Part shown: positions 35,562 to 45,951 of the stretch, piece by piece | Numbering within the stretch: the first letter of the stretch is position 1 | Layout: each line of letters starts with the position of its first letter | From: Allomyces macrogynus ATCC 38327 | Lineage: Eukaryota > Blastocladiomycota > Blastocladiomycetes > Blastocladiales > Blastocladiaceae | Direction of reading: 5' to 3' | Assembly (NCBI GenBank): GCA_000151295.1 | Contig: GG745335.1 | Coordinates: 974,442 to 1,031,276, forward strand | DNA length: 56,835 nt | The notes under the pieces: generated by a model | Database searches by the model: none | Seen by the model: only the letters and a program-made list of their open reading frames with translations | Told to the model about the DNA's origin: nothing | Position numbers and translations under genes: made by a program

Positions 35562-36324
35562 TGTGGAGCTGCTGGCTTGGCGGGAATCAGTCGAGCGCGC
35601 GCACACGCAGGCCGGCGGGCAGCGACATTTATACCAGCGCGGGCGTGCATTGTCGACGCTCCGCGCACACACTTGGCGGATTCACGGCGTAACCGCGGGA
35701 TTTGATCCTGCCGCGGAGAAACGGCGGCCGTGGCCGCCGGCCCTCGCAACGAGAGCTTGCCGGTGGGCCTTGTTCCATTGCCGCCAGTGCCGATGCAGAT
35801 ACGCGCGCATAAAACGGTGGTCTGGGTCTATCGGCGTGGTAAAATCGGCCGTGCACGCGACAATCGAGAGAGCGAAGTCGTTGCGGACAGGCGCAAGTTT
35901 CGCCATTGTCCGCCGGCAGCTTTCACAGCAGACTTGCATTCCTGCTCACCATCCCGTCAGCAGCAATGCCGAGTAGAGTCGCTGAGAGAACGAGACGACG
36001 AGCAAGTCGTCCTGTAGAATGACTGTATAAATGGTGAACGGGGAACGGCAATAGGTACAGGAAAACAGACGGAGCCTCGACCCGCGCGACCCGCGACCCG
36101 CAAACTCCAACGAACGGCCAACTGATAACCGAGAGAGACTCTTTGCTGTGGTCCCCGGCGCGCGCAAAAACGAAGACTGGCCGGGATGCATGCCGGGGGC
36201 GCTGCTCGCGCGCGCGCGAGCTCGGGACCAACACCCCACCAAAAGCAAACGAAAAACTGAAAACACGCCAAACGACACGGAAACACTGGGAGAGCAACCT
36301 CGCGGTGAGAAACCCGCGATTCGC
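35562..36324. other. Intergenic, no gene seen
   Basis: About 760 bases between the hydroxylase start and the citrate synthase stop. No supported gene; contains the hydroxylase promoter and the citrate synthase 3' UTR. Confidence 0.5.
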
Positions 36325-38248
36325 TTACTGCTTCTTGGCCGTCTGCTGGGCGACAAGCTGCTTGAGCGCCTCGGTCGACATCGACTTTGGCCGCTCGATC
36401 GGGAGGCCGAGGGCGCGCGACCAGATGAGACCCGACATGCAGCCGAGCGCGCGCGACACGGCGAAGAGGACCGTGTAGTAGTCCTGCTCGACAAAGCCGA
36501 AGTGCTGGAGGAGCACACCCGAGTGCGCGTCGACGTTGGGCCAGGGGTTCTTGGTCTTGCCGTGTTCGGTGAGCACGCCGGGCACAATGTTGTACATTTG
36601 GCTCGTGAGCTTGAACATCGGGTCGTTCGGGAGGTGCTTGAGCGCAAACTCGCGCTGCGACATGTAGCGCGGGTCGGTCTTGCGCAGGACGGCGTGGCCA
36701 TAACCGGGCACGACCTGGCCCGACTTGAGCAGCGACCACAGGTAGTCCTTGATCTGCTGGTCGGTCGGGTTCTCGCCGACGGCGTCCTTCATCTTGAGCG
36801 TGAACCGCAGCACCTCCTGGTTGGCCAGACCGTGCAGCGGGCCGGCGAGACCGTTGACGGCCGCGGCAAACGACAGGTACGGGTCCGAGAGCGCCGAACC
36901 GACGAGGTGCGACGTGTGCGCAGAAACGTTACCGCCCTCGTGGTCCGAGTGGATGACCATGTAGAGGCGCATCAGCTCGACAAACTGCGGGTCGGTGTAA
37001 CCGAGCATGTGCGCGAGGTTGGCCGACCAGTCCTTGGCCATGTCGACGGGCGCGACCTTGCCGTCCTTGTAGACGTTGCGGTAGATACGCGCAGCGACAA
37101 CGGGCAGCTTGGCAATCAGGTCCATCGAGTCCTCGTAAACGTACTGCCAGTACTGCGTCTTGGGCACGCCCTGCGCGTAGGCCTTGGCAAACGCCGACTC
37201 GCCCTGCAGCGCGTTGATGGCCACCGACAGCTGCGACATCGGGTGCAGCGTGTTCGGGCACCGGTCAATCACTTCCTCGACGTAGGCCGGGATCGCCGAG
37301 CGCGCCGCCCACTCGGCCGAAATCGCCTCGACCTGCGCCTGCGTCGGGACCTCGCCCGTGACGAGCAGGTAGAAGAGACCCTCGGGAAGGGGCTCCTCGC
37401 CGCCCTTGGCCTTGGGCAGCTGCGCCTGGCACTCGGGGATCGTCTTGCCGCGGAAACGAATGCCCTCCTCAGCGTCGAGGACCGAACCCTCCCAGAGGAG
37501 GCCCTTGATGCCGCGCATACCGCCGTAGAGCATGTCAACGGTCACGTTGCCAATCACCTTGTCGCCGTTCTCGGCGCGGAACTTCTTGATCTCCTCCTGC
37601 TTTTCCGGGATCAGCTCGGTCAGGCGGTCGCGAAGGCTCTATTCATCAAGAGAAACGAGTGCGGGGGTGGCAGAGGAGGGGCGTTGTCAAAATCGGGTCA
37701 GTTTATCCATCCGGCAAGCAAGGAGGGGCGCGACCCTCGCCACACGTTTCAGACCCGAATCAGGGCCGAGGACGAGCGGGCTGTTGTTGTCTGATCACAT
37801 TTTGCGCCCACGACCGGGTGCGAGCGAGGAAGAGACATCACCCGTCGCCCCGTCGCAATCGATTAGAGACAACTCGGCCCATTGCCAAACCGACCAAAAA
37901 GGTCGATGGCAAGACTCGATCGACTGCAGTGTACGCGGTCCCACCGCACACACAACGTCCGCGACCCCCCACGAAGTCCAGACTGAAGCAGCGCGATTAG
38001 CAGCAGAATGAACAAGAAAAGGGCGAGCGTACCTTGGGCTTGGCCGTGGCAAAGGCGCGAGCGGCCTGGAAAGTAGCGGCGGAGGCCTGTAGAGCAGGAA
38101 AACCAGCACCGTGCGAGGTGAGGTCGCAAGTGTATGTGGTCCAAGGTCAGCTTGATTTGCTCGTTCCAATGAGCGCGCGCAGGCGTCGCGGGCACAAAGA
38201 GGGCCGGACCTTGGCCGACCGCGAGAGGACGGTGCGCGGGACAAACAT
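36325..38248 (-). CDS. Citrate synthase, mitochondrial
   Basis: Condenses acetyl-CoA and oxaloacetate (EC 2.3.3.1), TCA cycle. Minus exons are 38248-38210, 38086-38033 and 37638-36325, giving 468 residues. Exons 1 and 2 make an Arg/Ala-rich presequence ([31 protein letters not shown]), a plausible mitochondrial targeting signal, before [13 protein letters not shown]. Catalytic residues are visible: His in [10 protein letters not shown], His in [15 protein letters not shown], and Asp in [33 protein letters not shown] and YIYRN/RIYRN segments are typical of eukaryotic type I enzymes. The C-terminus (QQTAKKQ) lacks a peroxisomal SKL, so this is the mitochondrial form. Introns are 123 nt (GTCCGG donor) and 394 nt (GTACGC); the second is unusually long here. 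Confidence 0.95.
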
Positions 38249-39486
38249 GGTGATCAAGTCGGCGGGTTCGGAGAAGGAGGAGAGCTGATTGCTGCAGTTG
38301 CTGCTGGTTGGTGCAGGTGCTGCGTGCTACTGCTGAAAGATGCTGCTGCTGCTGCTGCTGCTTCTGAAAGATGCTCGTCGCCACGGAGAGAGAGAGAGAG
38401 AGGGCGAGCGCGGCGACGGTCTTTTGGGCGCGCCGGCCGGGTCGAGCAGGGATGAGCTGAGACCGGCCGGATGGCTGTCAACACCGGGTTTTGTTGATGA
38501 CATTTCGCACCTGGGTAGGGTCGTCGAATTTCCGGCCGAAATGCGGGGGCCAAATCACGGCCGCGCGCCACACGTGATGCGCCCATTCCGGGCGAGCCCT
38601 GGTTTTCTCAGTTTTGCGTGTGGTTTCTGTCGACTTCCCTTTCAGCACGGCGCGCGACATCACCGCTCCATGCCGGTTCCCGTTCGCGAGTCGCCGCGAC
38701 TGGGCTTGGCGTGGCCGCGCACAACCTCCCCACGCCCGTCTCGAACCCTTTTCGAACATGGCGAATATGCTCGCCCTCGATTTGGATGCAAACAAGGTCA
38801 AGCCAACGTGTGCTTAAGCCAACAACTGCGACCACCAGCAGTAGCAAACCATGATCAACTCCTGCAGGCGGGGACGACGTGTACTGAAATGGCCGTGACG
38901 TCCCCAACAAGCGCACGTCGGTGGGGCGATTTCGACCAATGTCCAGGCCGGTTGGAGGCATGAAGTACCCACCGCCAGGCATGCCTTCGCCAGCTTTCGC
39001 ACGCGGGCGGCGCCTCGACGTGGTGCTGCAGTCGCGCCGGCGCCGAGACACGATTGGCGCGAGCGTGCGTGGTGGCCGGGAGACATGGGAGACAATCATG
39101 GCTCGATCACGTTTTGAGCTGACAGCAGTGGCAGGTCCGTCGGCAGCCAAGGAAGGCTGCGCCACACGCGCCTCGGTTCGGTTTGCGTGGCTTGCCTTCG
39201 GCCAAGCAGGTCGCCGCCACCTTGCTTCCACCCGGCCGCACCACTGGCCGACCACTCACTTCAGCACTTGCTCGACTTCTTCTCCATCCCCAACCGACGC
39301 GGCTGCACGGCCTCCTCCACATAGACGGCCGCGCTCAACAGCAACTTGGCGCATCCACTCGCCCATCATCAGCAACCCCGACGGCCCGCGTGTGCAACGC
39401 TCGCGCCCGCCGTCTTGACCAACCGTACCTGCCCCGCCGCTTTGGCCGGGCTCTTGCGCCTCCCTTTGCGCACCTGCACCAAGACG
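38249..39486. promoter_or_regulatory. Divergent intergenic region between citrate synthase and the SH3 membrane protein
   Basis: About 1.24 kb, the longest divergent gap. Near the citrate synthase start are a CTG/CAG trinucleotide run (about 38340-38361) and a GA dinucleotide run (about 38386-38402), probably in the 5' UTR or promoter. The rest has no supported gene. Confidence 0.5.
38340..38402. repeat. Short CTG and GA microsatellites
   Basis: Seven CTG units followed 25 bases later by about eight GA units. They lie upstream of the citrate synthase start on its non-template side; pure simple repeats. Confidence 0.8.
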
Positions 39487-42442
39487 ATGGCTGCAATCAT
39501 GCCGCGCGCGCACACGCTCGTTGTCGCGGTGCTCACCGCCGTCCTCGCCGTGCTGCTCGCCGCACCAGTGCCCGCACTCGCACAGCGCACCAAAGTGTCG
39601 GCGCTGCCCAGCGATACCATCAACAACAACTGTTTGCTCATCAAGCCCGACTGGAACTTCTGCTTTGCCTACGAAGGCTCCTACATTGACCTGTCGCTGC
39701 CGTCGTCGTTTGCCTACTCGACGCTGTGGCGCCGGCAAAACACATCCGTCACCTACACGGTCGCGTTCGACGAGCGCTTCCGTCTCTGGCTGCGCGGCGA
39801 GGCCGCGACGTTGCCGGGCGACAACAATGCCACCTACCCGTCGTGGTTTGCCGAGCAGTACGGCTGCAAGGGCTACCGCAATTCTCTGCAGCGGTACCTG
39901 ATTTCGGTACGCTTGTTCGGCGTCGACCGATCTGCACAGTTGGTGGCCAAGATTTGAGCCAAGAGATGAAACGCCGCGCGTGCATTCGTGCAGCTTGCTG
40001 ACAACCCTTTGCCCGCTCGCTCTTGTACCACCATTCTTGCGACGGCTCCAGATGACCTGTATGAATATCGTCGATCGGTCGAACCGCTGCGCCGGGCTCA
40101 TTGCCAATGACAAGAAGCCCAAGGCGCTGTGCAAGGTGCGTTCGTCCGTCCTCGTTCCTCGAGCTCCCGTTGTTCTTTCATTCTTACCTGAACCTCCCTT
40201 GCTCCCAACAGTCGACGTGCGAAGCCTACCAGTCAGGTTTCCAGGCCACGTTCTCCAACACCACCTTTTGCCCGGGCACGAACGCCGCTCGCCAGACGGC
40301 CCTGACCAACCTCGCCAGCGCGTGCAACAACGCAAACGGCCCGTACGGCGGCCCCGCCGGCAACTGCATTTCCGGCGACACCAACGAACCCAACACGTGC
40401 GGTTACACGGAAAAATCGTCGATTTGCGACGCGTCCAAGTGTCCGACCGGCGCCAAGACCAACGAGGCGTGCCCTGGCGTTACTGCCAACGCGTCCCCCA
40501 CGCCGTCGCCCGACGCGGGAGCGTCGTCGTCGTCGTCGTCCAACACGGCTACCGATGCGGGCAACGTCTCGGAATCGTCGTCGGGCCTCGGCACCGGCGC
40601 AATCATCGGGATCGTGATTGGCGTGCTGGTCCTGGTTGCGGCCGCCGCGTTCTTTGTCATGCGCTCCCGCCGCGGGAAGCGGTCGGCGGGTGCCGAAATC
40701 GCAAAACCGCGTGGCGGGTCGTGGAACTCGGAGGTCCCGCAGCAATCGCAGATGCAGCAGTCGCCGTACGCCTCGACGCCCCAATCGCCGATGCAGCAGC
40801 AGCAGCAGCAGTATGGGACTGCGACCAATTACGGCAACTCGGCCTCGTACGGCGCCGCGCCCCTACCACCGGCCCCGCCTGTTCCGACGTCGCCGCAATA
40901 CGCGAACCCGCAGGTGACCCCGAACTCATTTAGTAACAGCGCTCCCGTCTCGCCGCAGCAGTCGCAGATGATGTCGCCGCCCGCGTCGGCTGTCGGCGCT
41001 AACTCGGCGAACGGGTCGAATGTGGGCATGGGCATGGCCGTTGGTGCAGGTGTGGTCGCGGGTGCCACTGTTGCTGGCGCGGCGATGGCAGCGTCGCGCG
41101 GGATCAATGAGCCGCAGCAGCAGCAGCAGCAGTCGACGCCCAAGGCCAACAAGCGCGTGTCGTCGATGATGATGGTCACAAACTCGCTCTCGCAGCACCT
41201 CGAAAACATGCCACCCGTGCCGTCGCAGGTTGGGAACAACACGGACAGCATGTACTTGGATATCCCGGTCAACGGCAAGCAGGTGCGCGCGGTGCGCGGG
41301 TACAACCCGGAGATGAACGACGAAATGGAGCTTGTTGTGGGCGACACGATTGCCATCACTCAAGAGTACGATGACGGGTGGGCGCAAGGGTACGTCCTTA
41401 TTGCTCGATTCCCTACCTGCTCTCGTGATGCAACAAAACTGACGCTGCCGCCACTTTTAACAGTGTCAACCTGTCGACGGGCCAGATTGGCGTGTTCCCG
41501 CAGACGTTCGTCGAGGCCGTGGCCACGCCCGAGGAGCCCAAGTCGGTCAAGACGCGGCAGTCGGCCTACGGTGACCTGACGCGCCTCTCGCAGTACTTCC
41601 ACCAGCAGGACCACGCGCAGGACGGGTCGAATGTCGGCACTGTCAAGTCGGTCCAGCTCAACGTGGCCATTGATTCGGCACCGCTCGACTTTAACATGTC
41701 GCTCGACCGCGATCCGGCGCCTGCTTCGTCGGCGTCGGGCGTAAGCAGCAACAAGCCGCTCGCGTCGGCGCCTGTGCAACTCCCGCAGCTCCCGCCGTTG
41801 CAGCAGACGCCGCCATCGCTCGTCGGTCAGCAGAAGCAGCAGCCTCAGCAGGCGCAGCAACAGCAGCAACAAGTGCCCGCCGACCCGTCGAGCATCAACA
41901 ACCTGATGTCGGTGCTCGAGCGCATTGCCGTCGAGGACCAGCAGCAGCGGCAGTTCAGCAACGGGCAATCACCCATCCCGCCGGCGCCGCTGTCCCCCAA
42001 GACGCGGCGGTCGCTCGAGGCCAAGGTCTCGCGTCTCCCGCCAGAGGTGCGCGATAGCATTGTCTCGCAGCACGAAAACGGACAGCGGTTCTCGTTTACG
42101 ACCTTGATGCGCGTGCTCGACGACCCGCAGCTGCAGCACCACGAGTCGGTCTACCTCGACAAGGCCAAGAGCGGGAACCAGACACGGCCCGACACGCTCT
42201 ACTCGACCTACACGTTCTACGAGGACGGCATGTCAGGTGTCGGCGCACCCGCACCGCCCGTGCCGTCTGCACCACAGTCGGCCGTTGGTACCCAGCAGCA
42301 ACAGAAGCTCCAGCCGCGGCCCGTCTCGACGCTGTCAGACCTCGACCGGTGGGACGCGCAGCTCTCGGCCGAGTCCGAAGAGATGAACCGCGAGCTCGCC
42401 AAGTTGCGGCAGCAACAGGGCGGGTCGCCGCGGCGAGCCTAG
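39487..42442 (+). CDS. Single-pass membrane protein with Cys-rich ectodomain and cytosolic SH3 domain
   Basis: Fungal cell-surface protein of the broad type with extracellular Cys domain, one TM helix and cytosolic SH3. Exons are 39487-39906, 40052-40135, 40212-41389 and 41464-42442, giving 886 residues. The signal peptide is at residues 1-32 (VVAVLTAVLAVLLAAPVPALAQ). The ectodomain, residues ~33-270, has many Cys (NNNCLLI, FCFAY, QYGCKG, MTCMNIV, NRCAG, ALCKSTCEAY) and several N-glycosylation sequons. The TM helix is GAIIGIVIGVLVLVAAAAFFVM, followed by RSRRGKR as a stop-transfer signal. A Gln/Pro/Ser-rich linker precedes the SH3 domain (VRAVRGYNPEMNDEMELVVGD, ITQEYDDGWAQG|VNLSTGQIGVFPQTFVE; intron 3 lies inside it). 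A second Gln/Pro-rich region makes up the tail. No catalytic domain: likely a sensor or scaffold. Confidence 0.88.
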
Positions 42443-42883
42443 ACCGTCACCGTTATTTTACTAGACCGTACCGGCCCTTGAGTGGCCCAGTTTTGATTGA
42501 TGGATGTCCACCGTTTTGATTGCTCGTTCTTGGTCGTCGTTCTCGTTTCTGTTGCGCAGCGACTGCCTTTTCGGACTCGTGTGTTTCCATGCCATTCCAA
42601 GCGCGCTCTCCACGCGCGCTGGCAGCCATTTTGTCGCGCTCGTCCCTATTCCCCACGTTCCTGCTTGTCGTTTTGTTCTCGTTCCGCCTTTTGTTCCTGT
42701 TTGTGTGCATCCGTCGCTCCTAGTGTTGCGCAGGCTCTTGAATGCAGATCCTTGTCCACGACTCGTGACGACGTGTCGAATGCGTTGAGCCGCCGCCGAC
42801 GAGATCACTCTTGTCAGCTCACGATTGAAATCCAAAGTGCCAAAACGTTGAATTTTTAATCTACCTACACCGACAACTGCAAT
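42443..42883. other. Convergent intergenic region, no gene seen
   Basis: About 440 bases between convergent 3' ends (SH3 protein and RidA). T/C-rich on the plus strand with short open frames, none supported. Confidence 0.5.
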
Positions 42884-43378
42884 CTACAGCTTGCCTGCGG
42901 CCTTCTTGACGACGGCAACGCACTCGATCTCGACGAGCACGTCCTTGGGCAGCCGCGCAACCTCGACGGCAGCGCGCGCCGGCTTGTGCGTCGCAAAGAA
43001 CTCGGCGTAGATCTCGTTCATGGCCGTGAACGAGTTCATGTCCTTGAGGAACACGAGCGTCTTGACGACGTGCTCCAAGTCCGACCCGGCAGCCTCGAGG
43101 ACAGCCTTGAGGTTAACGAGGACCTGGCGCGTCTGCTCCTGAACGCCGCCGGCGACGATTTCCATGGTCTTCGGGTTCAGCGGGATCTGGCCCGAGCAGT
43201 AGACAAACCCGTTGACTGACACGGCCTGCGCTGGAATTTTTTGGGATGAATGGAGGGATCGTCAGGTACTCGGTTCGTCTCGCGCGTCGACGTCGTGGAT
43301 CAGGCGAGGCGAGAGTGGCTGCTGACTTACAGCGGGCGCGTTCTCGGTGTGGACGACGTTGAGAGGCGAGGCCGACAT
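42884..43378 (-). CDS. RidA/YjgF/UK114 family protein
   Basis: Enamine/imine deaminase-type protein that removes reactive 2-aminoacrylate; yeast Hmf1/Mmf1 are counterparts. Exons are 43378-43331 and 43225-42884; the intron of 105 nt has the only GTAAGT donor in the window. The product is 129 residues. The core is well conserved: [52 protein letters not shown] and [22 protein letters not shown]. The last contains the functional Arg of the family (VEVAR). Oddity: the usual APxAIGPYSQAV stretch is missing. Exon 1 ends at ENAPA and exon 2 starts at AVSVNG, so about six residues (IGPYSQ) are absent. The tandem copy downstream in the window still codes a version of it. Start ATG 43378 is the only one available. 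Confidence 0.85.
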
Positions 43379-43645
43379 GGTGCTGGTGCTGGTGCTTGGT
43401 GCTTGCAGACGGGGGTCGCTGGAACAGTCGGGACGGTTGCAGAGAGAGAGAGAAGATTCACGAGCGGGCACCGACTGGAACTTGAACGCGTCGTGTCGTC
43501 GAAAGCCCTGCTAGCGACGAGTTCCCCCATCTGTCAGAGGCTTGTTGTATATAACATGTGAGATAAAATAGCCAAAATATGTGGTCTGGACGGGTGTACA
43601 CCCGCACCTCAGACACGAAAAAATGAGGGATTATCCTGAAACGAT

Positions 43646-43677
43646 GGGGATGGGGATGGGTAGGGTGGGGATAGGGG
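43646..43677 (+). repeat. G-rich tract with G-quadruplex pattern
   Basis: Six runs of three or four G separated by 1-2 bases (pattern GGGGATGGGGATGGGTAGGG and onward). Fits the four-run G-quadruplex rule easily. Loosely telomere-like, but not a perfect repeat of one unit. Confidence 0.75.
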
Positions 43678-44280
43678 TCACGACAAACACCAAGCAAGAC
43701 ATGTGCACACTCAATCACAGCACACGCCCACTCTCATGCTCGCCTGCCACACACGACTACAATCAATGCGTCGTCGTTTCGTCATGTCGTACCTGTAATC
43801 TTTTCAGGACTTGTAGGCAGTGGTTAGCGTTGCCTTGAGCTTGGGCATGTTTTCAACTGAGACACACTTGACCTTGATCAGTGTCGACTTGACCTGCTGA
43901 CATTGCCAACATGGCATTGATGGCACCAAACAACACAGTTGCAGCGTTCAAATCGAGTCTTTTCCGTCAGTTTCCTGCTCATTTTCTGCCCATTGCATTG
44001 CTCATATCCATTGCCATCTCAAGAAAATTGAAGAGCAAAGTGGGTTCAGCACATGCAATCACAAAAACCACAAAAACGAGCAAAAGCACGTCGACAACTC
44101 GTTCAAGATGAAAAACCTTGGTGAGCAGCGACTTGGTCATGGACTGCAGCATGGCATTGTGGTAGGACTCACCACCAGGGTCAAATGGCCGCTTGAGCAT
44201 GTCACGGCCAGTGCAGTTCATGTTCCCCTCAGCAAACGTCGTTCGTGGCCTTGGTCGACTTATTGATGTGAGCAAAAAGT

Positions 44281-44306
44281 GGAGGGCAGGGGGGAGGGGG
44301 GGGGGG
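44281..44306 (+). repeat. Poly-G-rich tract
   Basis: GGAGGGCAGG followed by runs of five or more G, the last run eleven G long. A likely sequencing/assembly trouble spot and a potential quadruplex. Confidence 0.75.
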
Positions 44307-44966
44307 ACAACATGTCATGCAGTGTACTGGTCAGTCACCAGTTCTGGTCCAGGCCACATGTGCAGGCGCTGGCAACTTATAGCTGAGCAACTCAATGTGC
44401 TCATTTCTCGCCACCTTCACCACTACAGCAGAAAATGGCATGCACGTGTGAATGAGTGTGGCCTAATGATGCATGTCCTGCTTACCAAGATGCCCCTGTT
44501 CTCTTCAATTGCACGTGTATCGTCCAATCACTGTGTGTTGGCGCGCCGCCTTTTACTCTATAAAGCGTGTTGCATCGTCATTGGTTCCGTTTTTTGGTTT
44601 ATTTGCATCATCACATCGCTCACAATTTGTTGTGCTTGCAGCGCCTGGTTGCCACGTTTGCCTATGCCATGTGCTTTTGGTCCCCATTTCTGATGGATTA
44701 CATCTTGTTTCAATCTTTGCTGCGTGTGCCTTTTTCGGAATTCTCGTTGCAGGTGCTGTCCTTTTGATCTTCAACTTGATCGCATGGCCGTTGGATCGTG
44801 TCACCATGTTCTCTTCCAGGGAACACGATCTTGTCAGGCATCTGCTTCAAGAGGCTTGTTTGGGAAGGCATGCTTGGTGGTCATTTCAGAACTCTTGCAA
44901 CACCAAGCGCCAGGTAATGTGACCATGTGCCTCTCACGTTTGGAGCCGACGCGTCTTGCACGGTTA

Positions 44967-45642
44967 TCATTTTGGACGGGCGGTTGGTCCAAGCGCAGCA
45001 GCGGCAGCAGCAGCAGCGGCAGCAGGAGCAAGCTTACCAATTGCTGGGAGCGCATTGAGTGCATGGTGGACTGACTGCTCACTCTGCTGCACCAAGGCAG
45101 TACCATAGGTTGAATATTCTATTCCCTCAAACGTCGATAACTGTTTTCCTGCGGCCTTCTTTACAACGGCCACCAGCTCAATCCCGACCTGCGCGTTCAT
45201 GGGCAGTCGCGTGACCTCAATTGTGGAACATGCTGGCTTGTGCGTGGCAAAATACTCACCGTACACCTGGTTCATGGCCATGAACGAGCTCATGTCCTTC
45301 AAGAAGACGAGAGTCTTGACAACATGCTCAAGGTCCGAACCAGCAGCTTTAAGCACAACCTTGAGGTTGTTCAGGGCTTGGCGCGTCTGCACCTGCACGT
45401 TGCCATCCACAACCTTCATGGTCTTGGGGTCGAGCAGCTTCTGGACCCGAGCAGTAGACATAACCATTGACGGTCACAGCCTGTGCTACAATATTTTAAC
45501 AGAAGCGGCGTCAGGATGCATGAGACTCGTGGCTGCAACGTGGCACGAGTGGAATCGCGCTGCAGTCATTATACGTACAGTACAGGCCAATCGGAGCAGG
45601 TCCGCTCGCGGTGTGAACAGTCGTGATGTGCGAGGCCGACAT
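44967..45642 (-). pseudogene. Damaged tandem copy of the RidA gene
   Basis: Second RidA-like sequence about 2 kb from the first, same strand. Exon 1 is 45642-45579 (MSASHITTVHTASGPAPIGLYS) and exon 2 starts at 45485, with a 93-nt intron (GTACGT..TAG). Joined they give APIGLYSQAVTVNGYVYCSG, the segment the first copy lacks, but with Leu in place of the conserved Pro of GPYSQ. Just after YCSG an extra base near 45446 shifts the frame; the rest ([46 protein letters not shown]) continues in the other frame. The stop is lost after VVKKAAGK, and about 45 residues of Ala-rich read-through follow. The Arg of the VEVAR motif survives as VTR. Sequence identity to copy 1 is high, so the duplication is fairly recent. 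Confidence 0.75.
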
Positions 45643-45951
45643 GATGGGTGGGGGTTGGTTGCTGGTGCTAGCAGGGCTAATGGTTTGCAGCTGTCCTCCA
45701 TTTCACAGTGGAATATTTGAAAAGACTTCTGTATTTCTTCGGTAAAACCATCAGAAAGAAGGGATCAAATCATAATCAACCATGGCCACGGCCCACATGG
45801 GTGAACCAGCACGGCTCACGTATAGGTAACCCAGCCGTCCAAAAATGGGCCATAGTGTTCAAACGATTTGGGCTATCGCGGCCTGCGCGGCGTCAACGCC
45901 CCCCCCCCCCCCCCCCTCCCATCCCGCGTTAGGTCTTGGTAATCTATGCGC
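45643..45951. other. Intergenic with an 18-nt poly-C run
   Basis: About 310 bases between the RidA copy and the glucoamylase stop. Dominated by the C-run at 45899-45916; otherwise nothing recognised. Confidence 0.5.
45899..45916 (+). repeat. Poly-C run of 18
   Basis: Homopolymer directly downstream of the glucoamylase stop codon, 35 bases away (poly-G on the coding strand of that gene). Confidence 0.85.

Larger units (their letters stand above)
43379..44966. other. GC-poorer island, no supported gene
   Basis: About 1.6 kb with visibly lower GC and longer A/T runs than the flanks. Contains a G-rich repeat (43646-43677) and a G-run (44281-44306). Several 60-150 codon open frames exist on both strands, but none shows a recognisable domain. 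Confidence 0.5.

Noticed and set aside
43979..44275. A 98-codon minus-strand frame in the GC-poor island (with CTGRDMLKRPFDPGGESYHN)
   Set aside because: The peptide looks briefly protein-like, but I cannot extend it by splicing or assign a family. It is reported only as part of the island.
44473..44922. A 149-codon hydrophobic plus-strand frame
   Set aside because: Hydrophobic because of T/C-rich DNA; no start context, no splice support and no family.
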